Positions 12,401 to 24,657 of a stretch of DNA of 64,000 nucleotides are shown here, in pieces (position 1 is the first letter of the stretch; each line of letters begins with the position of its first letter). Where the stretch lies: positions 4,031,501 to 4,095,500 of the forward strand of contig JALIRH010000010.1 of the NCBI GenBank assembly GCA_023055505.1, given 5' to 3'. Position numbers and translations under genes: made by a program. The notes beneath the pieces are model-generated. The model made no database searches. It had not been told where the DNA came from and saw only the letters and a list, made by a program, of their open reading frames with translations. Source of the stretch: Callipepla californica brunnescens. Lineage: Eukaryota > Chordata > Aves > Galliformes > Odontophoridae.

Positions 12401-12948
12401 TGATGAGCATGTTTGTTTGGCAGAATGTGCTCTATTGAGAATGATGGTTATCCGAAGTGATAACCATGTAGCATGTCTATTTACAAGGTGTCTGTGTCAT
12501 AAAGAACAGAAGAACTCTGAAAGACAAGTACCACTTAGTATTGGCAGTGAAATAAATATTACCTTTGGTCAGGAATGAAAAAACAACAAAAAATAAAACC
12601 TAGCCACTGAATTGTTTGTATCTAAAAATCCGTGGCTTATTTCTGTGGGGGTTTTTTGTGGGACTTTTTTTTCTGTTGTTTGTTTTAACGGAATTGATTC
12701 TTCAAATTAACTTCTCAAACTACATCAAATCCATGTGACTGCGCTGTCAGTGAAGGCTTGGATTATGGACAGGGTAGTTTGCTGAAGATTCTGAAAATAA
12801 TGTATCTCTTTGTATTCCCTTGTTCCAGGTCCTGAACAGGAAGTTTCAAGAATTGACGAATGAAGATGCAGTTGAATTTTTGAAAGGAAAAATCTATGCT
12901 GAAAACACTTCTCCTTTTTCTGGAGTGAATGTGTATGATAATAATTAA
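3430..12948 (+). CDS. FASTKD2: FAST kinase domain-containing protein 2, mitochondrial (complete, 11 coding exons)
   Basis: Coding exons: 3430-4110, 4518-4621, 6026-6134, 7114-7237, 8416-8555, 8861-9033, 9430-9590, 10062-10286, 11178-11262, 12235-12349 and 12829-12948. All phases join, giving 678 residues (human about 710). The start is the ATG at 3430 (MNNK, shared with an internal Met of human FASTKD2); an in-frame TAG at 3394 lies upstream with no intervening ATG. The first 70 residues are rich in Arg/Ser and lack acidic runs, fitting a mitochondrial presequence. Residues 190-226 (SLHAVVKLGVPQNTLLVQTL) and 270-300 (LMKCMGKDAP) match the family repeats. FAST_1/FAST_2-like helices follow at roughly 390-560, and the RAP domain lies at about 602-661 (FVPMSGFCLGTTHP, KRHLSRLGYHVIL). 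The known role is stabilising mitochondrial 16S rRNA and ND6 mRNA and assembling the mitoribosome in RNA granules. Introns 8 (GTCGGG) and 10 (GTGCCT) have weak donors. Confidence 0.95.
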
Positions 12949-13678
12949 AGTAAACCAACAATTTTAGGTGTCTGTCTTTTTCCTATTTAAATAATTGACT
13001 GATTTAAATAGAAGATATAAGCAGTTTGGGCATAACTGCCTACCACAAAGAATTAAACTTCCAAACCTGTAGGTCAGCAATGCCTGCTGTTAGTGGGAGG
13101 TTTCTTTAGTGAAGAGACAATAGGTTTCTTTAGAAAACTTTAGTAAAACAGCTACTTGATTAATCTGAGGCGTATCCTGACATCTATCCCTGTTGAAGTG
13201 TCATAATTTTATAGATAATTTTATAGGCACTTCCCCTTCCTGTGCTTCAAGTCAAACTCTCCCATCGTGAGCAAGTTCAGAGTTTTGAAGTCACCATTTC
13301 AAGCAATGTTGGAGAGATTTTCTCCAACATCCTTTCCACATTATCTTCTGCATTAACCATTATGAAGAGCTGTAGCAAATAACTCAGCCATGGGGATGTA
13401 TTTAAAAATTTCAAAGTTACATGTGAAGTTCCTAAAGAAATCAACACCCAGTTTACAGAAGTTTGGGCCAAAAATGGTTCAATTAGTTGTATGTTTATTC
13501 TTTTGAACTTTTTTGCTCCTCTGCTCCTGTTACACGTTTTGAGACATCTAGCCTCAAAACATGTTTGTCACGTCCTTATAAGCTTTGTGTTTCCAGTAAT
13601 CTCCACAACTTCTTAAAAGTGGTGTTGCAGTACTCCAGTTTGTTATTTGTATATTGTAATGCACCTGATCTGTTGTGT

Positions 13679-13684
13679 AATAAA
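13679..13684 (+). terminator. FASTKD2: Candidate FASTKD2 polyadenylation signal AATAAA
   Basis: This is the first clear AATAAA downstream of the FASTKD2 stop (12948), followed by a GT/T-rich stretch. It implies a 3' UTR of roughly 750 bases. Weaker ATTAAA forms occur at the stop codon itself and near 13054, so a shorter 3' UTR is possible. Confidence 0.4.
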
Positions 13685-13719
13685 AGAGAATAGCATGGTG
13701 GAATTTATTATGTTAGCAG

Positions 13720-16700
13720 AGGCCTACGTGTTCAAAACAAGACCTTTGAACAGGCAGAGCAGAAATAACTGGTACATCGCTTTTCTTGATAACATTTACA
13801 GGTAAAATACCTTTATTGTGCTGGAGTAACTGGAGTACATAACACAACAGTGGAAAGTCTGAACATAACTGCATCTGCAAGCAACAACCTGTTTTAGTTT
13901 TCCTGCAGCACAATCAGATCTTCAGTCACAACTTCATGTGTCATAACCACAGCTAAATCATGAAGGGAAAAAGCAATACTTTCTGCAGTGACTGCATGTT
14001 ACCCAAAGGGGGTGCCCTTGCTTCACTTGATAAGCTACAAGAACTGTGTTCTTTGTCTCTCTGAAGTAGGATTCACACGTGGATAAAATACTACAATGAT
14101 GAGATGCAATGAAAAGAAGGAATGCTTAAAAAAATTCACTGCAGCTTTAGGAAGAACATATAGATAAGAGCATGATGCATATTTATGAAGAAAACTAACA
14201 CAAATATCAGTCTGGCATAAAAACCTCAGATAGGGACACTTCAGCCCCTGAAGTGCAGCAAGAGCTGAAAACCAGAACTTCTGCAATTGCAACACCTAGC
14301 TAATTGTAACTTAAGTTTATTGTGCTATTTTTGTATTTGCTGCTTGAAGAAAATATTGTTTATACAAACACACCTGGAAATCAGATGGAGGGCCATTCTG
14401 ATGCTCTGTGCTGACCAATTGGTCACAGCTGGCACCGGAACAGGTGAAAAATACTTTGTCTGTGCTAGAGTGTTGAGTGGTGTGCAAAGCTGTGTTTGAG
14501 ATAGCATTTTGTGTTGTTCAAAGGTGAAGCCTTGCAAACCAAGCTACTACAGTGTCAGCTGTGGCTCTTACCTGGACAGGAGAGCTGCTCCCTCTGCTTC
14601 AGGCTTTGAAGTCAGGCTCTCAGTAATAGGTTCATCACTCCATCTGTTTAGAGGCAAGAAAGTGTACAATTACCTTGGATGCCAGCAGCCAGGACAGAAG
14701 CTGCCAAGACAGTGGCACAGCACTTCACACTGAATTGGCTGGTCATCTTTACTTTCATATTTCTAAACGTGTTACAGATAGATGGATACTTATACAAGTG
14801 GTATGGAAGTATAGTAGTCTATCTTAATGATCACCTTGCTTATCAAAATATCCCGCTTTACACTACTGTAGTACTTCTTGTTGTCACCTACACTTATTCG
14901 AAGGTATAAGCAATATGTAGCCTTTGACTTAAGAGCTGTGAGCTTCTTGAATCTTCTGCTTCAGAGCTGTTCTGCTGCAATGTCTTAAATACAACCAGAT
15001 TTCTTAGTGTCCAATTCATGCAGTAAAGGAGATGTGGTTTGTGCAACGGAATGTATTTTAAAGCTCCACTTCTCTCCCCTGAATCATGCTTACAAAAGTC
15101 AGCGGGAAAACATTAAGAACTTTGCTTTAGATTTTGTTACTACACAGATTCATGTTTGAAAGGAGCAAAATCCCTTCTTTTTAGCCTAAACAGATGTATT
15201 TAGCCAATCCACCAGTGTAGCTAATGGGATATGACCTGCCCCCCCATTTTTTTTAGTTGCCGCTTTCGCAGTCTGCCTGCATACTTAAGGAGGCATGTGT
15301 TTCTAACCTTTATTCACACTTGGAACATTTTCTAAGTGCAGTAGCTGGAAAATTTCTTCTGAACGTGGAAGCTTGAATATGGCTTTACTTTATACAGTGT
15401 GTAAGTGTATCTTATTAACAGATGGAACCCAGATACTTGCTGTGGTGTTTAATTCACTAAAGATATTTCAGGAGTATATCCAATCTGTGGCAGGTTCTCA
15501 ACCCCATGTGAAATGAAAGTAGATTATTTAGTAGGTAAACTAAATTGCTCGTGGATGGGAGGATCCTCAGCGAATTGAAGGCTATTTAAAGGAGATAAAG
15601 CAATTACAGGACTTAAAGTAATTATGTAGCTATGAGTTAAAGATAGTAGAGTCAGCTGCACCGAGTAACCATTCAAACAGATATAGGCGGCACTGCAAGG
15701 CAGTCTGAAAAGTAGACCAGATCCACACAAATATTTCCTTCTGTCTGAGCTATGAATTACCAAACTGGAGTATCTATACTGCTAATCTCAAAGGAAAAGA
15801 TACTGCCTGTTATGACTCCCATTGTTTTTTGAGATGTTCTATTAGACAGTTTTTGATTCACAAATCTCACCCCGTTACAGAATACTAAAATGCAGTGATA
15901 AAACAGGCTTTTCTGTTTGTTTTTTTTCCTTAGAGTAAGCATTGACTATTCACCCCTTCACTTCTCCCGGTCATTTGAAAAGTATTCACACAAAAAAAAG
16001 GGTGACAAGCTCCAGTCACTGGCATGCATCATATAATTCATAAGAAAACAGAGTTTACAAATACATTATTAGACAGCAAACTTCTCTGGCCCAAGGATGA
16101 TATTAACCATTTTCTAAAGTGATGAGCAGATGTGTGCTACAAGGGTCAAGAAAGCTCTGGTGCAAACAAAATAAACAAGTACCATCTGAGCAGAAATGAA
16201 GACAGTGAGGGTCTGGAAAAAATACAAGCAGCTGAATTTGCAGACCTTGATGACCTGCATCCATCTTCTTGCTTAGATTTGCTTTTGTCTGAAAACACAT
16301 TGAACCCTTCCTCCAGTCTTCTAAGGCAGTATGCAAACTCAACCGCTTGTTCTTGAGAAACATCCCAGAACTCTCTTTAAAACATCTACCTTACTCTCAG
16401 GTTGGTTTAAAAGTGACTAGGAAAGAGGGACTGGCAGTACATTGCGAGAGTTCAATTTTTGTTAAAGAAATCAGAAGCAAAATAAATTTAATCTTGGCAT
16501 TCAGGAATGGAATTTTCTTAGATTTTCTTAGATATCTGTTTCTTAGATATTGCAACTGTTTCTGTACATGCAAGAGGTTGAACAATGCTCTATACGCAGA
16601 AGATAAAAGACATGGCTCTTAATTTCTAAAAAGAAAATTGTAATATTCAGAGCTGATACCAAGGCTTTCCTCTCATGCTTGTTTTGTGTGCATATGGTCG

Positions 16701-17160
16701 GTGACCACTGCAGTGGGAAATATTTTATACTGCCATCTATAAACGCTAAATTATTCCTTTTCCACACAAATCTCAGAGCACGTAATTTGGCATGAGTGAG
16801 GCATCAGTTTCACTTCTTGCTGGCACTAGAACATCTGAATTCAACAAGAACTGCAGGTGTACTGCAGAACTCAAAAAAGGTAGAATATTTACTCCTAGGT
16901 CAAATGTACTGTAGTTAGTTTTCTCAGAACAAAAGCAGTCAGTAAAAATCAGAAACGGAATACAATGGTTATCTGTTGTTCTCTGCAGGCATACATTTAA
17001 GAATTGATTTTACTAGAAACAAAATCTCATTCCAGTACTTCACTAGTAACCACAGATATTTTAGTAGTTCTACACTGTTCTTTTATGTGATGCAAATATG
17101 GCAGATGGCTACTTTTAAGATCTGTCCTTCTAGTATAAGCAGTTTTTGTTCTTTCTTTCA
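13720..17160. other. Intergenic DNA between FASTKD2 and CPO, first part
   Basis: AT-rich sequence. I see no exon with good splice sites and known homology, no RNA gene and no clear repeat. Short open frames (for example 16132-16356 plus, 74 codons) are within chance expectation. Confidence 0.6.
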
Positions 17161-17166
17161 TTACTT

Positions 17167-17715
17167 CTGTATAATCACAGAATCTCCTGAGCTGAAAGGG
17201 ACCCACAAGGATCATGGATCCATAGACTACCAAAAGCCCAAACTCAATGTCTGAGAGCACTGCCCAAACTGTCCTTAAACTCCAGCAGCTGAGGGCTATG
17301 CCCCCCACTGCCTATTGTATCCCCTCTATTCTCCAGTAAAAAAAAACTTTTCCTAACCCCCACCTGACCCTCCCCTGACACAGTTCCATGTTGTTTCCTT
17401 GGGTCCTGTCACTGTCACCAGAGAGCAGAGATCAGCTCCTGCTCCTCTGTGCACAACCCAGCACTTAGTCTTGTTCATGTGGTTGGTGACTGCCCAGCCC
17501 CCTGGTTTGCCAAGATCTCTCTACCCTCGAGGCAGCTGAGAGCTCCTCACAATTTAGTATAATCTGCAGACTTGATACACCTTCAAGTCCCATATCCAAA
17601 TCATTGATAATAGCTTTGAAGAGAACTTGCAATAAAATGGAACCGTGTAGGACCTCACTGGTGACTGGCTGCCAGCTTGTGTAACCACTTTTCCTATAAC
17701 CCTTGGTACCTTAGG
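17167..17715 (-). mobile_element. CR1 LINE fragment, 5' truncated, minus orientation
   Basis: The plus strand begins with the reverse complement of a CR1 3' end (AATCACAGAATC, then GCTGAAAGGGACCCACAAGG). It continues through typical CR1 blocks: TTTTCCTAACC, CCTCCCCTGACACAG, TTGGGTCCTGTCACTGTCACC, and a more 5' block with CAAATCATTGATAATAG and TGACTGGCTGCCAGC. Many substitutions and an internal poly-A interruption show that the copy is old and non-coding. CR1 copies are typically 5' truncated like this in birds. Boundaries are approximate. Confidence 0.85.
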
Positions 17716-20700
17716 GTGAAAATATGAGTGTGGTGGTGACTGTAAATAACAGTCAGGAACAATAAAAAGGATAAGCTGTCTTTGAGACTGCAGTAAAAGT
17801 CTTTGTGTCCACAGACATTCAGTGAGCTTCCCATCTCACCCCGTTTCCTCTCTGAAATTGTTCTCACGTTATACTCCAGTAACACTGTTGCCATGGCACC
17901 CATCAAAATCCAGATATGCTCTTGCTTTAATGTAGCAAGATGCAAATTTTGATAACAGGAGAATTTCTTTTCAGTTTTCACTGCTATAGGTATACTATTC
18001 TATCTATGCCTCCAGCCAGAGGAAATTTAGTAAAAACTCTTTAGTCATTTCTGAATATGTTCCATGGCTTACTCTTATCAGTTCAGTTCACAAAGGGATC
18101 TTGCTAAATTTTCTCTGATTGCCTTTTTGATTTTCATGGTACAGATTTCTCTATGTGTGTCATCTGCACTCAACCACACTTTCAAAGGTGGGGTAGTGCA
18201 TGGGGTAAAAGGGAGTGGCACATCATCTGGTTTAAGTTAAATTTAATGCACCACATCAATATACGTCAGCTGAGATTCTGGCTCTGCATCTTCAAAAGAA
18301 TAACTTGAACTGTTATGCTAGCACAGTTTTCTTCTTCTGCAACAGAAAACAGCTGGTGACTGTAACTCACTGTATGAAACCTAATGTAAATGCTGATCAT
18401 TGTCACTGAAGTCTTGATTTGCACTGATACAGCTTGTTGTAGATTACGTATCTGCATGTTCAGACTTCACTGCACAAAACAGCAGGAAGGGAGAAGTGAC
18501 CAAGCACAAAGCTCACATTCGTAATCACGTCAGTCATGTTTTAAATGACTATTCAACCTTCTCTTAATACACAACTGAAATGCCAATACTTGCATTTCTT
18601 GCTCACCCTTCGTGCTGGCTTGGTAGTTTGGCATCAGCTTTAGTGGTACAACAGACTATTCCTTGACAAAGGAAATTCTCTGGAAAGTAGAAAAGCAACC
18701 AAAGCCCCTTGTGCACTGTGGTGTACGTGGTAAGAAGGAGGTAGAGATTGCTAATGCATCTGTCTCCGTTGTCTTAGAAAATGCTCCATTTTGCATATGA
18801 GTGATTTGTTCAAGGGACATACCATCTGGTAAAGCAATCTCCAGTCTGGGTCACTTTTGTATAAATGTTTGGAAGACTACAGCGATCTGAAAAGTTAAGT
18901 TGGAAAAAAATATGCAAATATATGTGCATTTGGAAGCTTGATCTGTATACGCCCAGGTTGAAGAAGCAACAAAATGATGAATGCTTCTCTGATGTCAGCG
19001 AGAAGGCTTCATTCTCAGCAGAGTCAGTATTTCCCCAAAAAGGAAGTACTGAGCTGGATGAAGGTTGGCTAGATTTCTGCTCATGCAAAACAAAAGAACA
19101 TTCCCAACTTTTCAATGCTGCTCCTAGTTTTGATATTCATTTGCTTAAACCTGAAAACTCAGCACTTGAAGAGAAAGAAAAGAGCAGAAAAACAATAGAA
19201 GGTATCTAAATCACTCTGTCTGAACAGAGCATAAAATCACCTGACCCCAAGGTATGGACAGACACAGGCAACCTCTGTTCAGCTCCCTGTTTGCCCCCAT
19301 TTACTGTCTGCTCATGTGCAGGCCGCTTATGTGGCTCTCCTGGCACACCCAGCACTCAGGCATTTGCATCTGTGTGCATTAACACAAAGGAATACGCTGT
19401 TTGACATTGGAGATACAATCACAGTCCAGCCCAGGGTCTGTGTTCCCCACCTGTGTAATGGGAATGTCCTGATGTTGATGTGCTTGGATTTGACTGCTCT
19501 CTCAAGCAGAGCTGGTTGATGTTTTTAAATGTTTCTTTTGCAAATAGTAGTGACAGTTCAGCTATGAACGTAGAGAAGATTTTGGCTAATCACAACAAAC
19601 AAACAAACAAAAAAAACCAACACCAGCTCTCTTCACTAAAGAGACTCAACTCTCATGGTTAGAACTATTCAGTGCAAATCAGCCAAGTCAGTAGCCTTAC
19701 TGCTAAGCCCTCTCACAATAAGAGCTTCAAAGATACACAAATCAGTCTTTTCTTCAGACAGTACCAGCAGCAGCCATTTATTACAAAGCCAAACACCAAA
19801 AAAAGCAAGTTTCTACTCATACTCATAGACACAACACACTCCAAACCCAGCTTATAAACTCTTCAGAGCCCTTTTACAAAAATACACTAGAATTCTACCA
19901 AATATAAGCAGACTAGACTTATCTAGCTCAGACAAGTTCTGCTTCAGGATCTTTTACCAGGTACTGCTGGTTTCATTTGTTGTTACTGAGATACTTCAGA
20001 GACATCATAATCCTTTCTACCAAATTCTGATGCAGTTTGAAGAGTCTGTAGTACTCTTCACCTTGCAAAGAAACATGTATAACCATGTGCACGCTAGCAA
20101 TACCGTTACGCTTGGTGGTGCTGGTAATAAATAGAAAGCACAGTATTGGGTATCACTGTGATTGGAACTGAGGCCAAAGGTTAATGTGAAAACATTTCAT
20201 AGCTGCAAAAGCTAACTGTCTAACTTAAAGCAAATATTGTATATATTGTTTGGGCCTAAGAAACTGTATGAAAGGCTATTTGCACTTAATAATTCATGGC
20301 ATGCTTAAATAGCTCACACAGTATTTTAGGGCTTGTAATAGAACTCATTAAAAATGATGCTGGTAATTCTCAAACGCAGTGCAGTAAGCTCATTTTTTAA
20401 CCATTAAGCAGTAATAGAAGCTTATGTGCTGTCTTCTGCAGTTCTGCTAGGAGTAATAAAGTAATATTGGTTTATTTACTTACAAAAGTAATTACAGAGT
20501 TTAAAAATATGAGTAAGATAAGCATATAGTGTTACATGACATCTTTAAAAAGGTCTCATCAAAACAAACCACACTTTGTTTTGACAACAAAGAAGTTTTG
20601 CATCTTCACAAACATCAAGGATTCTTACCTAATTCTTACTCACTCAGAAATTCATTAAGGGACCAAACACTTCTGAAAATCATTTTGCCCTAAAGCAATA

Positions 20701-22850
20701 CCTTTGAGATCGTAAGATCTAATCACAGCACCAGGACTTATTCTTACAAGCGAAAGTTTTCAGGACTGGAGATGAGCGTGAAAATCTAGCTGATCTTCAT
20801 AACAGCAAATTCAGACACACAAAAAACTGTCAGTAAACTGAATGTTTCCTTTTTTCAAACTAAAAGGGTAGTATTTGGTAGCCACCTCCTAAGCATGGAC
20901 TTGGAATTCAATAATTTACCACTGCACCTGAAATACGTAGGTATTTTTTTTTTTTTCAAATTACATTGCACAGTCCTTACTCAGATAAGTTTCCAAATGG
21001 TGTTTACATAAGGACTGCAGGATTTTGTGCACAAGTCCTAGTAGGGTGGATCACCCTCAACACCAATAATTGAAACAACAATGTTTGTTGCCTCTTTCTT
21101 ATAAACATTGTCCAAAATTCAGATCCTGTTTTGAAGGATCAGCTAAAGGTTCCTTAGCAGTGACATTTTGCTATCTAAAAGATGAAGGCAAAAACCACCC
21201 AGCCTAACTGTTACTAAGGAAAGGCAATTTACTAATAATATCCTCCTTTCCTGGTTAAGGAAAAATGGTATCTAAGGAAGCTGCTCTGCCAGCCTCATTA
21301 AAGCAATACTGATCTTGCCAGTTTGCTTCAGCTTGCTTCCATAAGGAACTGCTTACTGAATTGGTACTTAACACTCTTGTGAGACAACAAAGCTGCCTAC
21401 AGGCTGTATCATAGGACTTCTGGAGAAAAGATAGGTGTTATTTTACACACAATACACTCAAATTTCTAGTTTCAGCTCAAAATTTGTGTGTATGTGTGCA
21501 GTAAGTACTATTGAGACTGCTTTAAATGATTTTCCAAGACAAATGTTTACAAGTATGAGATCATAAACCAATTGTTAAAATAGTTTAAGTGAGCTAAAGC
21601 TTAAGTGTCTGATGTCAGCTGATGATTTGTCAGACATGGTTGGCTTAGTGGAACTAATTTTTAGGTTTACTAGCAATGTCATTCTAATCTATTGTATATT
21701 GGCTGGAATCTTTTCTAAAATTGCTTTAAATACAAAAAGCAAGGTTAACAGGGTGCCTTCTGTGCCAACTCAGAGAAATAGAAGACTCTCCAGTGTATTC
21801 TCAACCACACAAATATTACGGTCTGAGAACTGCTGGCACTGTCAAATCACAAACTCCAAAAAGCTTCCAAAAAAACACCTTTCTCTAATGAAGCTAGAAG
21901 GCTTAGTGTACTGATCTGAACTGTAGAACAAACAATGTACTGCATTGGAATATTTGGAATGTTGCTCAGAAAGACGGAGAAATATTTTATTACTCTTGGA
22001 AAAAGGCAATAACGATACAGAATCTCCCATGACAAGTCAATGGGAAACAGAACTATCAATTTGTTGTGTGCTTCCTCAAAGTAAAGTGACAGTGATAAAC
22101 AGAGGTAAAGCAGCTACATTATCCAACCCCTTTATTAATTGGAGCAGAAGACCAGGATTTAAGGCACGTTAGTCAGCATGCTACCGTACTGATCCTGCTT
22201 AGTGGTGATTTTGAGTAGAAGGTGTACCATGAGCTTTCCAAATCAATAACAGGAAACTTACTGGAAGATATTTCTCAGTCAGAATTGAGTTGATAATTAA
22301 AAAAGAAAAAAGTGACAGTGTTGAAGTCCATCTAGTTCTAGTTTGGTTTAAGTCCAGATGGAGTCAGCGTGGAAGCCAGCCGTGGAACCGGAAAAGCTTG
22401 ATGTGGTGACCTGACGTTTGTGGAGAGATAAGCGTGTAAGATGGCTTTTCTTATTATAAAGATTGCTGCCCTTGAAATTTAAGTGGAACTCAGGAGAAAA
22501 TCTGGAAGCAAGCAGTTACCAGGATCAAACTCACCACTATACGATAGTTGTTCAAAACATGTGGTAAGCTTCAGTATGGAATGTTTACACAGTACAGTCC
22601 TAGCTCATGGCTGTCACTAAACAGACGGTATGGGGATAAGTCACAAATAGCTGAGCATATGCATGGTGCAAGGTTAAAACAACAATAAGCAGGTCAAATC
22701 AGTCAGACACTAGAAATCACTTTGACACCAGGCCAAAAGCTTAGCTTGCAATGATATCAGTATGGGATAAAAAGAGGATGAACTAACAGGCTTAATAGCC
22801 AGCTTGTTGGAATCAGCATATAGTATCTATACTTCCAATAGGAGAGCAGA
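17716..22850. other. Intergenic DNA between FASTKD2 and CPO, second part
   Basis: No gene recognised. It contains a short CAAA microsatellite near 19594-19617 and a T-run at about 20945-20956. An unassigned 114-codon plus-strand frame lies at 18865-19209, within chance length for AT-rich DNA. Nothing else can be supported. Confidence 0.55.
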
Positions 22851-22854
22851 TGGT

Positions 22855-23065
22855 CATATATTTAAGGAAGCACCAGATAGGGAATCAGGAGATCAGAGTT
22901 CTACTCCTGGCTCTGCAGCAATGTTCCTATGTCACCTTGGGGACTCAGTTTTTTCCTCTTTCTTTCTTAATCTTTTCAGCAGTGGAAATACTATTTTTTT
23001 TATTGAGGGAGCAGTTGAGAGGCTAAACTGATGCTGAAAAAGTGCTTTGAAGCTCTAGGAAGAAC
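22855..23065 (+). mobile_element. Ancient MIR-type (CORE) SINE relic
   Basis: The segment follows the order of an amniote MIR. It has GGGAATCAGGAGATCAGAG and TTCTACTCCTGGCTCTGC (the tRNA-derived/CORE region), then TGTCACCTTGGGGACTCAG, a T-rich stretch, a GGAAATACTATT segment, and finally AAAAGTGCTTTGAAGCTCTA. Divergence is high, as expected for a pre-avian element. Ends are approximate. Confidence 0.6.
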
Positions 23066-24557
23066 AAAAGCAAGATCTGCAAAGCAAATTTGTTTGGAAG
23101 AAAGGACACTACGTGATTTCACATAGCCATATACATGTGACATTTCCTCATCTCAGAGCATCCCATGCTTATTCATACATGATTTTCCAGAAGAGAATAA
23201 ATGGATTAATCTGCATTCCACATATGCTAGAAAGATAAACTGCTGCCAGTAAGAAACTGACCAAAGAACAAGCTTTATTACTGAGAGAGGCATATTTACG
23301 CCCAAGAGAGCAATAGGCTTGTTGATGCTGTTTATCCCAACATACTTTTATATTAGAGGCAGAATACCATCTCTAATGGCTTTTATTCTTAATTTAGCTG
23401 TGTTTCTTGCAAGCTGAACATTAAGTACAGACTTAAGTATCCTCATCTAAGAATAAATCTTGTGCCAAAGTCCCCAAACAAGTCTATTTTTTAGAAACCA
23501 GTCAGAAATGTCCCTGATTATACAGAACTTTCATCTAAGGTCCATTAAATTCAACTAGACTTCAAAGGAATTTGAATCAAAGACCTAGCAAGCAACTGTC
23601 ATTCATTCTAAACCCTGTACCCAATAAGCAAAATGACCCTATCTATCCTAATAACTATTTGGTGTTAGAGGAGTAATGTTTTCACCACAGAACAAAGAGT
23701 TTCTCCTTTAAGAGAGAAGATGCAAGCTTTGGGGTGAAGTTGAATTTTAGTACATCACGATTTGTGCCTTTTTTTTTTTTTTAAGAGGAAAAAGATATAA
23801 AGGAGAAAAAAAGGCTTCATCATATCTCCATTTTTCTTGTTTCAAGATTCTGTGTCCCTGTTAAAGGTTTAAACTCCATTCAAAGCCAGTTCTGGTAAAG
23901 GGAACAAGCAACACTACAGAAAAATACTTCAAAATACTAGCCTACCTTGTTTAGCAATGTTGAAGACGAAGGAAGCACAAAGAAAAGTTATCTGAGCAAG
24001 GCCCTTACCATCAGAACTGTACATGGTTTTCCTACATGAGTTTTTCTTATTCCTTCACAAATGAAGTTGGCTCTAATCTTTCTTAAACAGATTTCTTCCA
24101 GTTCTTCTGGAAGACACTGTGGGTTGGATATCTTCATGGGAGGAAACAATTATTTCCAGGATCGAGCCAGTTATGGTATGGGACAAAAATATGTGAAAGG
24201 TCTGGTATGACTTATGAAGATCATATTCTTCTTTTGCTTGCAGCCCAGTTTTGTGAGAATGTGCTTTTGAGTTAAACTGATTGGTTCTGCAGCCTGTTTC
24301 CTTGATGACAGCCTTGGCTGTAAGTAAGAGGACTTCAGTTTGCTGAGAAGAATACCATAACAATTAAAGGTTACCACACATACGTGTGAACAAACTGACT
24401 TACTGGACTATCTTTACCCCAAATCCATTCAGTCTGCTGCATTAAATGATAAGGAAATGCTTCACCGATAAAGTTGCTGATTAAATATGCTTGTAGTTTG
24501 GGGTGTGGAACACAGATCTTGCAGAATTATTACAAAGTACAACTATTTCAAAGCAAA

Positions 24558-24593
24558 GTTAATGATTAAATAAGGGCAGGTCTGGTTATATAT
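24558..24593 (+). promoter_or_regulatory. CPO: CPO core promoter: HNF1-like site plus TATA box
   Basis: GTTAATGATTAAA at 24558-24570 matches the palindromic HNF1 consensus GTTAATNATTAAC at every fixed base but the last. TATATAT at 24587-24593 lies 17 bp further on and about 65 bp before the CPO start codon at 24658. That spacing would put transcription start near 24618 with a 5' UTR of about 40 bases. HNF1 drives many gut brush-border genes and mammalian CPO is intestinal, so the arrangement fits. Use in vivo is inferred. Confidence 0.55.
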
Positions 24594-24657
24594 GATAATT
24601 GTACAAATTGAGAATTCACTCCAGATTGATCAACTATCCTGCATTCTCTGAACAAAG

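Noticed and set aside
16132..16356. 74-codon plus-strand frame with protein-like composition
   Set aside because: No homology recognised, no convincing splice partner, and short.
18865..19209. 114-codon plus-strand frame beginning MFGRL with an acidic DEGWLDF segment
   Set aside because: It briefly recalled the start of TP53INP proteins, but the core WxxL-type motif and the conserved second half are absent. Its length is within chance for this window.
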